NCBI GenBank assembly: GCA_026545225.1
Contig: CM048845.1
Span: forward strand, 77,268,033 to 77,332,032
Source of the DNA: Cornus controversa
Lineage: Eukaryota; Streptophyta; Magnoliopsida; Cornales; Cornaceae
Length of the DNA: 64,000 bases
Direction of reading: 5' to 3'
Shown here: piece by piece, positions 49,901 through 61,900 of the stretch
Layout of the letters: each line of letters opens with the position of its first letter
How positions within the stretch are numbered: position 1 is the first letter of the stretch
Position numbers and translations under genes: made by a program
Notes under the pieces: model-generated
Told to the model about the DNA's origin: nothing
The model's input: only the letters and a program-made list of their open reading frames with translations
Database searches by the model: none

Positions 49901-52900
49901 AGATATTTTTAAAACAACATATTAAAATCAGATTTAGGTTTAAAATAAACAATTCAAAGACTATGTGGGCAGACTCCACAGTACCTCTTATGTATGCTTG
50001 TCTAGTTGGGAAACTACATTTCAGTATTGTGTTTACATTCTTCTCGATTGATCAAGTATTACAATTTTGAACACGTTGTTACACAAAAAATGCTGTTATG
50101 CGATGAAAAATGCTTGGCTTGACTTTATTAGTCTAATTATTGAAATATCTCAAGAGATTATACTACTTTCATTGTCATTTATAAATGATAATGTTGGGAT
50201 TTCTTGTTTCTCCTTGCTCCTTCAGGAAATTGAAAAATGCACTTCTATCTACTAGTCCGTTAATTTTTCTTGGGTTTGCACGGTTGGTTACCACGAAAAG
50301 TGTGGACTATCAGGTAGAATTTTCCTTAGTTTGCCTTGGTTCTTTTTTCACGTATGATATATATATATATATTGGTGTGTGTGTGTATTGCTGCTTATGG
50401 AGGAGATAACATGCACAAAATTAGAGTGATCATCTCTTTTAGTAGAAATTTATTGTTGTGCTAGACTCTTCACCAGACCAGTACTTTATGTTACCCTCAC
50501 TTTCAGACATATATATATGTTCTCTACTCAGTGAGTTTAGCCTTAGTAAATGGTTTGGATTCAGGTAACATACTCATTTATGACCTGTTTAACTTAATAC
50601 TTACACAACCCATTATGATCTATTTAATTCATTTATGACCTGTTTAATTTAATACTTACACAGACCATTATGATCTATTTGATTTAATACCTACATAAGT
50701 AGGTAGGTACATATATATTTTTTTTCAATTCACATACTAAAAGTTAAATGCCAATTTTTATTTTCATTTTTTTGTATGGAACACTAACCTTTATTAACAT
50801 AACTTGCTATTATTATTTTTCAAGCCAAAAAAAAAATATTAAATTTTTTGAAAGAGAAACAATGAAAACAAACCCTAATCTACTATTGATTATAGAAAAA
50901 AAATTCACAATTAACATAATAAAATACAAAAATTATTAAAATGTTTCCCAACAATCCACAATTAATGATTAGGCCTTTTGGCTTTGAGATCTTTGAGTAG
51001 CTTAAATTGACTTTGTTGCTTAATCGCCTCCTTTTTAGAGTTTCTCTCTTTTTTGAACTTCAGCCCATCTTTTTCCTTTTCCTCTGACTGAAATAAAAGA
51101 AAGAAAACATCTCAATTAAAGAAATTTGGGCAGGGTTTTATTAAAATTAGTACAAACTGGCAGTCTAAAAGAAATAAATAAAATTCAGGTTAGGTGTTGA
51201 CTACTTACCTTTCAGTTCGAGAGAGGAATAGAGAGATCAATGGTTCGGTCTTTTGCCGCCAATCAACAAATCAGTGGCTTTCTCTCTGTCACCAATCAAC
51301 AAAAGAGAGTCATGGCAACAAAGGCATCTTTGGTTTTGGCATCTTAGTCACCGATCAACAAAAGACTGACGACAGATTATTTTTTTCAGTTCTCCCTGTA
51401 CTTGTGGTATCTTCATCGCCGACGGCGGTGGTGGTTCTTCCGATCCTTATGACAGCAAAGGCCAGAGGGTTGTCTGAGTTCTCACTGAATTTCCCAAATG
51501 AAAATGAGCGTGATTTTTGTTTTCTCTACCTGTGAATTGATGAATCTACCGACATATTCTTTGCATATACATTTTAAGCAGGTCTAAATGGTAGTAAATG
51601 GGCTAGGTCATATTTGTGTTAACTCGACACGGTTAAATAAATGGGTCAAATCGGGTTAAACGGGTTGAAGTTTCAAACATGACATGATTATTTAGTGTGT
51701 CAGTTTTGGGTTGAGATGATTACAACTTGAAGAAGATTAACCCAACCCCAAATCCACTTATTCCCTGTTGGGATCGAGTTGTTTTAGAATTTCATGTTAA
51801 ATATTGTCACCCCTAATTCAAACGATTTTATTTTTAAATTGTTCTGCTGGATAGAGCTTGCATCAATTATGTAGCATGAACTTCTAGATCTTTAGTTCTT
51901 GTGTAATTGTTTCTTTCTACACCTCTTAACTATTAGGGTCCAACAATATTTTAAACTACAGTGTTGGTTAAAGACGAATTTTATTTTATTTTATTTTATT
52001 TGTAACTGAGAGTGTCCCCACCCACTATGGGGGTAAAACTAATACCTTTGATACCTCAATCACCCCAAAACCATGGGTGTTGGGTAAGTCTAGGGCAGAG
52101 GTTTAATGCCTCCCAGGAGTAAAACTTGAGACCTCTGGATTGTTATTTGATGACTCTATAATGCTGTTATTTATTTGTTCTTGGTTACCAAGGAACCACT
52201 TATTTTAAGGGGAAAGGATAAAAACAATTTCTTCCCCCCCTTTTGAAGATCGATAGCTTATATCCATTGAAATTTTATTTTTTTCCCGTTTTGAAGATCA
52301 ATAGCTTATAACTAATGAAATTTTTAGTTCTTGTCTAACTGCAAAATCCATATCAATAGAGTTATTCGGTCCAACTCTATTTAGAGAAGTAATAGATACC
52401 GCTGGGCCCTTGGCCTAGGTGGTACGACCTCCACCTCCCCCCAAAGGGGTGGGTTGAGGGTTCAAGCCCAGTGGTACAAAATGGGTGTGCAAGTTGTTTA
52501 CTTACCAAAAAGAAAAAGAAAAAAAAAGGAGAAGTAATAGATTATTTTGTGCCTACTGTAATTAGAAAATCATTATGGAACCAGTACAACATCTTCAATT
52601 CTAAAAAGCTTCTATATAGGGACTCTTTTATTGCATTTGTTAAGAAAGGAACCACTAAAAGCAAAAAAGAGAATAGGGTTAGACCACAATGATGAAGAAT
52701 GCATGAGCATACTCGTTCACTGTGATGTGATACTTTTGCTTAATATAGTCTTTATAAGAGTTTCATAGTTTGACTTTTCAGTTTGTTATGTACTTGTATA
52801 TGAGGCCACTCTTCACTTCTCTCCTCATAGGTTCATGTAGGGGAATACGGAGTGCACTGGAATTTCTTTTTCACACTTGCTGCTGTATCAATCCTTACAA

Positions 52901-55900
52901 CAATATTTAACATTCAGACACAATATTGTGGGATTCTAGGTTCATTGATTCTAGTAGGTACACTTTCATTTGTTTTATTTGTTTTTATTACTTCTTAGAA
53001 AGCACTTGGTTCTCTTGATACATTTTGTTGACTTCTCCTTTTTATTTACTCAGGGTACCAAGTTTGCTTGCTGCTTGGCTTAAATATGTATATGCTTTCT
53101 AATGAAAGGGGAACAGACATTATTAGCCAAAACAAGGAGGGAATTTTTAGCATATTTGGTGAGGATGACTGTGGAATTTACATATTAAGTTGTTTCATGA
53201 CCTTTCTCATTTGGTCTCTCAGTTGGATTTATGCTTTTAACAGTATGAACTATTATATGACTGTTGTTTAATCTTTGGCTCATTTAGGAGTTAGTGGGTT
53301 ATTTATATGTTGTTATTATATTGCTATTTCACTTACTAGTTTGTATTTGAAAGAAAAGGTTCATTTTTGCATTTACTGGAAATACTTTGCCAAGATGTGA
53401 TATTTTTGCTAGAACCTATAGTAGTGTTATGGTTATTTTCTATATTAGTGTTGCAAAATTATGTGATTTTTGTTTATTTAATTTGACTGGCTTGAAAATC
53501 TTTTTCGTACTTCTATCCTTCTCAAAATGTAGGCTCATTGGGCATGACCGCATGAAATGGAGCAGACGTATGTAAATCCAAAATTTGAAACATCTTTTAT
53601 AAAGTCCATATCTTAATCTGGGTCTGGAACAGATTTTAAATACAGAATCAGTACAATCCATGGATAATCTAAATAAATCTGAATCAGATACAATGGGTCT
53701 TAGATTATATTAGATCTTGCTTCAAACTGAGATCAAATAAGGTGAAAAAATGAATAGGTTTTTAGTTTCAGATTATTTTTAATTGCATGAAACGAAGAGA
53801 ATATACATATACACAAACATGTATTATATACACACACACACAGTCATATCTAGGTATCTCTGGATCAAATAAGAACACGAAGTGAAAGGGTTGAACTCAT
53901 TTCAGAAATTTAATAAAGTAGTTTCAAGTGATAAGTTGGATAAATATCCTACCGAAAAAAATGTTTTGGATAGATATATCGAAATGTAAGGACATGGTGG
54001 TTATGATGTAATTGGGGACAAACAGAAGCTTGCATGCTAGGAACAAAAAGGGTGATGAAGATTAGAAGGTATAGTAGTGTGCTGTGAAGTGCCTTGTTGT
54101 CGAGCTTCCCTTTGAAGGTGACCGGTCGAAGAGGCAGAGGTTGGAGAGGGGAAGTTGGTCAGAGGGGCACTTATATCTGGCTTGTTGGATGGCGTTCCAC
54201 CAAAGGTTGCCAGAGGAGGCATGGGGCTTCTTGGTGATGGGGATTGAGGTGCGCTGAGGTTGAGGATTGTAGGAAGCTGCTGTCCAGGTGGTCTCTGAGC
54301 CAGGGATGTAGCGGTTGATCTCCTCTAGTCATGGCTCCTCCATTTTCTGGTTTTGTTGTTGTGTTATAGCAAGAGAGTGACTATAATATGAAAGAACTAA
54401 CTTTGAACTTTTTTTTTTATAAGCGAAAGAACTAACTTTGAACTTTATCAAAGGGTTTTTACTAACTATTTGTTCCTTTTTGTTTTTGGAATTTTAGTTC
54501 ATAGCTAAATGGTTATTAGGATTTGAATGGGTATTTTTGGTTAACCTGAGTGCAGTCCAGATCCAAGACAGATCACTTTTGAAGGATGATCGCACTTGAC
54601 CTACTTCATCATTTGAATTCAAAACAGCAGTCCATATCCTATAAAACGGATCTCGGAAATCCGATCTTGGGTGACACCTGATCATTTTCATTCCCTAGAA
54701 GCGCGAATACTTCTGTTGTGACTTGTGAGTATGCCCATGTCAGACAGTCGAGCATCGGCACTTCTCAGAAACTTTTGGACATGTGTCCAACTCACTTCGT
54801 ATATGTCTAAATTTAAAAATGTTCTCAATTTCAGACATTAAACAGACACTTTTCAGATACTCACTAAATGTGACTAATGAACCTTGAGTATTTAATAACA
54901 TTTTTTTCTTTTAGCATTAGAAAAAGAATAATTGCAAGTTTTTTTCTTTCTCAAATTAAAGGTCAGTATGTAATTTAACTATATTAAAAAAACAAATATG
55001 GGGAAAGGTTTTATCAGAGTTATGCGTACTTGAGTTGGAGGGGAGTTATTTAATTGTGTACATATATGAACATACGTATTTTATACATACACATATATGT
55101 TATGACCTTGGTATTGAATTTCTCTATATGACAAGGGTGACTATGATTATATATTTAATAAGTTGAATATTGTAATCATAAAATAATAGATTTAGCGGTC
55201 ATTAAGTAATTTTGTCATCTGCAACATAATTTTTGTAAATAAAAAATATTGATTTATTGTTGTGTTTTTTGCCGTGTCTGCATTGTAGTTGTTAAGGTTT
55301 GTCATGTCTGCTTGTCTGTGCCATCTGAGTCCATATCTTGTATCCATATCATGATTCTTAGGGCAAAATAACATTCACAAATAAAAATCAAGAGGTTATA
55401 CAAGTTTTGGGGCAAAAAGGGCTAATAAGCATTAGCTGTCAGATGATCAGTGCAAATAGGAATAAGTAGCGTGTACCTAACATTGTTAGTTCCATAGTTG
55501 TAATCATGAATCGATTTGTTTCGTGAATCTTAATACATTAGGGATTTTAGAAATATAATAGAAATTGTTGGTATACATGCAGATTAAATAAATATATTTG
55601 TTAAAATGTAGGCTATAAGAATGCATGACAGCTTCAGCACTGCCCTGTTTTTTTTCTTTTTCCCCCTTTTATGCTTGTTTAGAAGTTGCTTCAGTTTTGT
55701 CAACTTCTTTTTACAAGTAAATGATCTTAATCTCATGATGGAAAGGAAGTTTTATGCCTTTCTCATGCTGACCTACTAAATTGAATGGCCGATTCCTGTT
55801 TCTATACCGTCTCTAAAGGTTTTTGGTTAACATTTTGTAATTTTACTTTTCGACTATTACACAGTTCCCATTACACCAACATTTACAACCCACCTAATCA

Positions 55901-58900
55901 TCTTTAACTATTCTTTTTCATTTTATCCAAATTTTGTTAGAAAAATAATCTATTGAGTCTGTAAGTTGTGCGATCATGGCATCTTGGTCAGTTCTGATTA
56001 ACTGATGCTTCATTGAAATAGACTATCCATGTATACACTATCATAGTTATTACATTTTAGATGCATTCTTGTTTTACCACCCTTATCAAAATTACAATAA
56101 TCCCATGGGATATCATTACTTCACTTCCTTTTTTCCTAGCAAATTTTTTGTAGTTATAAAAGCCATTTTTTCCTATAATACTCTATCAAAGTACAAAACC
56201 TCTTTAATCACCAAAAAAGTTGGCTGTAAGGTATTCTCATGGCTGGTATGAATTTGAGAAAAAGGGTTTTGATTTGAAGTTTTGTAGAGAGAGAGATATT
56301 CTATCTCTCTTAAAGAGAGTCTAGGAATCTCCAATAACATGAGGGTAAAAAGAGGCAAATAATGATAGTTAAATTTTAAAGCCTAAAAGGTTATGGGAAT
56401 CTTATTTTGGAGATAAATAAAAACATAAAATAATAAGAGATTTTTTGGATGGTAACTTTAACAGGCTATCAAATTGCATGTACTGTTTTTGACTATCTAA
56501 TCGTGTTGTTCGCTGTTGGTTCTCATTTATTCATATCATAAAATTTTAACAACTATGCTTCATAAAAAAAAAAAAATAAATAAAAACTGTTTTGGCATTC
56601 TAAAAATATTCTCTCTGGCTTCATCTTTAAAAAAAAAAAGAAGCAACTGTTTTGGCACTTAAATCTACTTTATCATGTTCAAATTTGTATGATCTTTTGC
56701 ACCAAGCTTTCTTTTTTTCAAGTAAGGTCACTGATTGTGCAGGCTTGACCTCTTCGTGAACCCATGCAACCTGCAGTAAAAAAGCCCCGTGTGAACCTAT
56801 GCCTTTTCTGCGGACTCTTAAATTATCCAACTTATATATTTTTCCTTCAAGAATCTCCCACTATAGGTCTAATGGCTGTTGATTTACTAGCCAAGATGGG
56901 CTGTATTAGTTATCCAGCTTATGAGGGCCTATGCAGCCCCTTTTGGTATCATTTACTTATTATTATTATTTTTAATTTCAATGTTGTTTTTAATCTCTTT
57001 TTATGTTTTATTTACTTAAAACATTTTTAATGCTTTAGATTACAGCTTTTAGTGGACAGTCAAGGTCCAGTGATTTTTTTGGAAGGGTTTGTGTTAGTGT
57101 CTTGAAAGCCATCTGGAAGCTGTTGAGTTCTCACTGTCAAAAAAGATTTCTGCTGTTTTAAGAGCAGGTACTTGTGTATGAATGGGTCGGCTGAGAGATC
57201 AAAATTATGAACGTTATTTTCAAATTATGGACAAGTTCAGCAATTGTTAGACACTTTTTCTCGGAGTGTGAAGAGACAGCTCCATTCTAGGAGTACCTGT
57301 GCAACATAGTCTAGACACTTCTTATAGTAGCTTCTGGCACTTCTGGAAACATCAGGAACACCATGGAGCAGTGTACATTTCTTTCTTATTATTTTGTGAC
57401 AGTTGGTTTTCACAAGCCAAGCATGCAACAAATACCTTTTTAAATAAGAAAATTATATAATTTAAAGAAAAACTATAAATTAGAGTAATAGTGGATGTAG
57501 TATTATTATTTATGTCTGATATTTGTTGAACTCCATCTTATACATTGTGCAAGTGTTAACATGGTATTCAACAGGTAAACACTAATATATATTTCTATAT
57601 CCTTGTCGTGTTTTTTTTTTCTTTCCAATTTTCTGGGTCTGTATTAATCACAACCATGTGTTTGTGCTACTTAGGCGAGTGCGTCTAGCGTATTATAAGT
57701 AAAAAGAAAGTGTGTTAAGCTGATTCAAAAAATTGTTAGTCTGCTTTGTTTCCACCTTCTTTCTTTATTTTGAGTCCTTTCATCAACATTTAACCTCAAT
57801 TTTCTGGCTACGAGGCCCATTAATATTTGCTTGTATTATATCCTTAACGTTGCAGTGTTCAAGGTATCATCCATAGGGGTGTTCATTTTATCCGTCAAAT
57901 CGTCAATCCGAACCGATACGTATGGTTTGGTTCTGTTATGGATTTGAAAGTTAGAAATCCATGGACCACAGTTCGGTTAACTGATTGGCTCCTCAAGAAA
58001 CCAAACCAAACCGTGGCAATCCATTAGATTTTATATACAATCTAAATATATATATTAACCCTAAAGTCTAACCCAATAAACAGTATAAAATATAAACCTA
58101 TCCATTTAGTACTTTACTAAGTTGATATTGTGTCATTGTTAAAAAATAATAGTATCGGGCTATCTAGAACAAGCCCAATCCGTAGAACTGAACCGATCTA
58201 ACCCGTTGTTTCACAGATTGGTTCGGTTCAGAATAAACTTTCCCACAATTTGGATTGGTTTTTATTTTTACCAATCCGTAGACCACGGTTCGGATTAAGT
58301 TTCTTGCTTCTAAATGCTGATGATTGTGAGATGAAATGTAAAATTGATGGTATATTTTTGTCAATGATGTTTTTCTTCTCAGGATATTGGGGTATGTATC
58401 TTGTTGGTGTCTATTTGGGGAGCTATCTTTTCTTTAGAAGCCATTCAAATGCTGTATTGAGAACCGACAAATGGGCAACGATTAGAGTGTGGATTATTAC
58501 TCTTTCATTTTGGTATATCTTATTATTGCTTTAATATTTTGTTATTACAATTTTTTCTGCCTGAATTTTCAATTGATTTCATTGCGAATTGACTCCATTC
58601 CCATTGCAATGCCGCAGGTTATTGACTATGTTTCTGGACAAGTATGTTGAAAGAGTTTCCCGTAGAATGGTAGGTTGTTTTCTTCTGTTTGGTTTATTAG
58701 AGAATGAAAATTTTATAGTACCAATGCTACTCTGAAAAAAGAAATTCAATCCCTCATAATAACTGTCAGTGGACAAGAACTAACTAAAATTCTTCTGCAG
58801 TGCAACCTGGCTTATGTTACTCTTGTATTGGCTCTAAACTTTCAGGTCATTCTCATTTTCTTCTATACTTCTATTAATATATGGATGTGATTGGGTATAT

Positions 58901-61900
58901 CTATTTTCCTTGCGTTTTAGAATTCGAAAAATCATTCTACTATTATTTGTGTATTTAATCAGTCTGATTTTGGTTTCTGTTTACTTGTATTTACTATTGT
59001 CAATAGTTATTTTAGTTTGTTCAAGTCTTTATAAGTGATGGGGATTACTGCCTGTTTGTCGAGTTATTGGACACTTCATTTATGTATACAGTTATTGCGA
59101 ATTGTGATCATTTCACCATTCTATTGTCTTTTTTTTCCTTGTTGATAAATATCCTTTTCCATTAACTTAGCCATTATATGATGGGCAGAATTCGAAAAGT
59201 TGTTTGATGGCATTGTCTTGGTTTTATAAGGTGAGATTGTTTGAAGGTATTAGGGAAATATGTTCCGAGCAAGTGCGTTAATGTTAATAATGAAGTAATG
59301 TGTAAGGAGTTTATAGATGACTAGATGAGAACAAACTGTTGTCATCTTTAGAAAGGTTTCCTTCAGGTCCTTAACAGCGACAATCCAGCTAGTATTGGGC
59401 AGATGTGTCCGATGCTGGTACTGCATCACCAACAAAGGCAAGAAGGTGAGCAGTTTACTATTTAGAGAAGTGCAGGTCCATATTGAAGGGGAAAGGGAGT
59501 TTGATCTAATAATATGCCCTTGTTAATTTAGAAGACCTGCTCCTTATGGTCATTGTTATCTACAAACTACTCTAAAAACTTGAGCTGTAGTGACTAGTGA
59601 GGGTGTAACTTAAGTATTTTATGTCCTTTAACTTGCCCCCTCCTTAAGACCTGCTCCTTATGGTCATTGTTATCTACAAACTACTCTAAAACTTGCATTA
59701 AATGTAATATGAGGGTGAGTGCGAGGGTCTAACTTAGTATCTTGCATGCTATAATACCATATTTGCTACCAACCACTCAATAACTTAAGTTGTTAAGTTG
59801 TTAGAGAGGATGTAACTTGTGTATTTTATATTCTTTAACATTCATATTTCATGTAACTTAAGTGTTTTGAGGGTTGTTGCGTGGTTCAATGGTTTAATTT
59901 AATGCTTGAACATTGGTGCCATGGATGTGAGTTTAAGCCTTAGAGTAGCCACTTTGTGAAATATCAAAGGTTAGGTCTGTTTCGAGTCCCCCTTCTTTTA
60001 ACGTCCATAGCTCAAAGTATTACTTTAAGAATGTGTTTCAGTGGGTCAGGAATTAAAAGCCTTGGATATGCAAAGAAAATGATCCAAAATTTCGCAATAA
60101 GTTAGCACATTTAAATGCTCGGAAACGTGACATTTTTTGTTGACAGAAAAAAATTAGGTAACATGTGAGATTTTAATTGAAAAGGAGAAGAAAAAAGAAA
60201 AAGAAAAGCAAAAGAAGATGAAAAATAGGGTGGAAGAATTAAAGCACCAAATTCGTAAATTGTAAATTCTTAGTTTCAGTTCCTTCTGAATGCATGCCAA
60301 CGGACGCTCCAATATGTCTATTTTGCTGAAATGTGGATTTTTTCCTTGGGTTGTCTGGGCAACTTGGGATAGTGAAGTGTGCAAAGATTACATTGGAACC
60401 ATATACTTTTACTTTCTTGAAATTGGTTGGATGAGACAACGCTAACAATCCAAAGGCTTTGACACTTTTAATTTAGTTAGTACGAAATAGAGTCATTTGG
60501 GTGTAAATAAGATGTGGGTTGGACTCAATGTAGTAATTACTTGTTGGAGAAGTGAATAATCGTGGCTAGATTGGAAAAAGGTAGGGCATAGCACTGGGAA
60601 TTAGGACGTTCATAGTCTAGAGCCAACTTTAGCTTGGAGAAGGTCTATTTTCGGTTGCTTCCAGACATTTTGGAGGGCTTGGAAATTTGGCATGGAGATG
60701 ATTGAGCTTTTCTGAGGATAGGGCCTGAATTGAAGAATTCAGATAAGAGGCTGCCTAGCTGGGCATTTCTAACTTCCGTTCTTCTACATATTCCTGTCTC
60801 TGCTGCTGATCATCCCTCTTATTTGGGTAAAAGAAGTAAAAACAGCATTAGATAGGATAAAGAAAGAAGCAGGGTGTCCATTTTGTTCAATGTTACTGTC
60901 TCCTTTTTCTTCTTTCTTTTTTTGATATCTTGTATTTTTTTGTTAGGGCTAGTTTGGTACACAGGAATGAAATGAAATGGGAATGGAATGAAACTGAAAC
61001 TGGGAATGGTATGGAATGGAATGAGAATGAGAATAGAATGGAATGACCATTCTCATTCTAATGTTTGGCTGCCGATAGAGAATGATGTAGGAATGAAATT
61101 AATGGTAATACTTTCCAACATGTTATACTTTTCCATAAAACATAATCAGTGTTAAAAATGGGACATTTGACCAACTTTAATTTAATTATCATGTAAAAAA
61201 ATTTAATTACTCATTCAATTAAAACTTTCTAAATCAATATATAATCCGGCTTTTTATTCTAGTCAAGAAATTAATATAATCTTTTATACGGAAAAAGTTA
61301 ATACTTTATTAAAAATTGAAAGTGATAAAACAAGAACCTTCCTTTTCTTTCACAACTTAAAATATAGCAAGTTATATATATGGGCATGTGACATGTATAT
61401 ATATATAGGCGTGTGACTAGTATATAACATGCATATTATATATAGAGAGAGAAATTATCGCTAATTACTTATTTTATATATATATGAATTTTATACGAGA
61501 GAGATATAATATATATATATATACGAGAGAGAGAAATGAATTTTATATACCTATTACATATATTATATATATATATATATATTCGGGAGTGAGTTGTAAA
61601 AGAGGGAGAAAAATTAATGAAGAGAGAGAAGGTGATTTTAATAAGTGGGAATGGAATGGCCATTCCATAGCTCAAGAAGCGGAATGGTTTTGTTGGAATG
61701 AGCATTCCAAGGGAATGACTAGGACTGGTCAGAGGTGGAATGGCCATTCCATTCCACCTCCATTCCTGCATACCAAACTTGCCCTTACTATCACTGCTGC
61801 TGCATTTGCTTATTGGAACTGGTTGGTCGTTTTTTCTTGTTTGTGCTAATGGGAAATGGAAGTTTTTGCGCTAAGGAAAGCAAGCATCTGCAACACAGAT

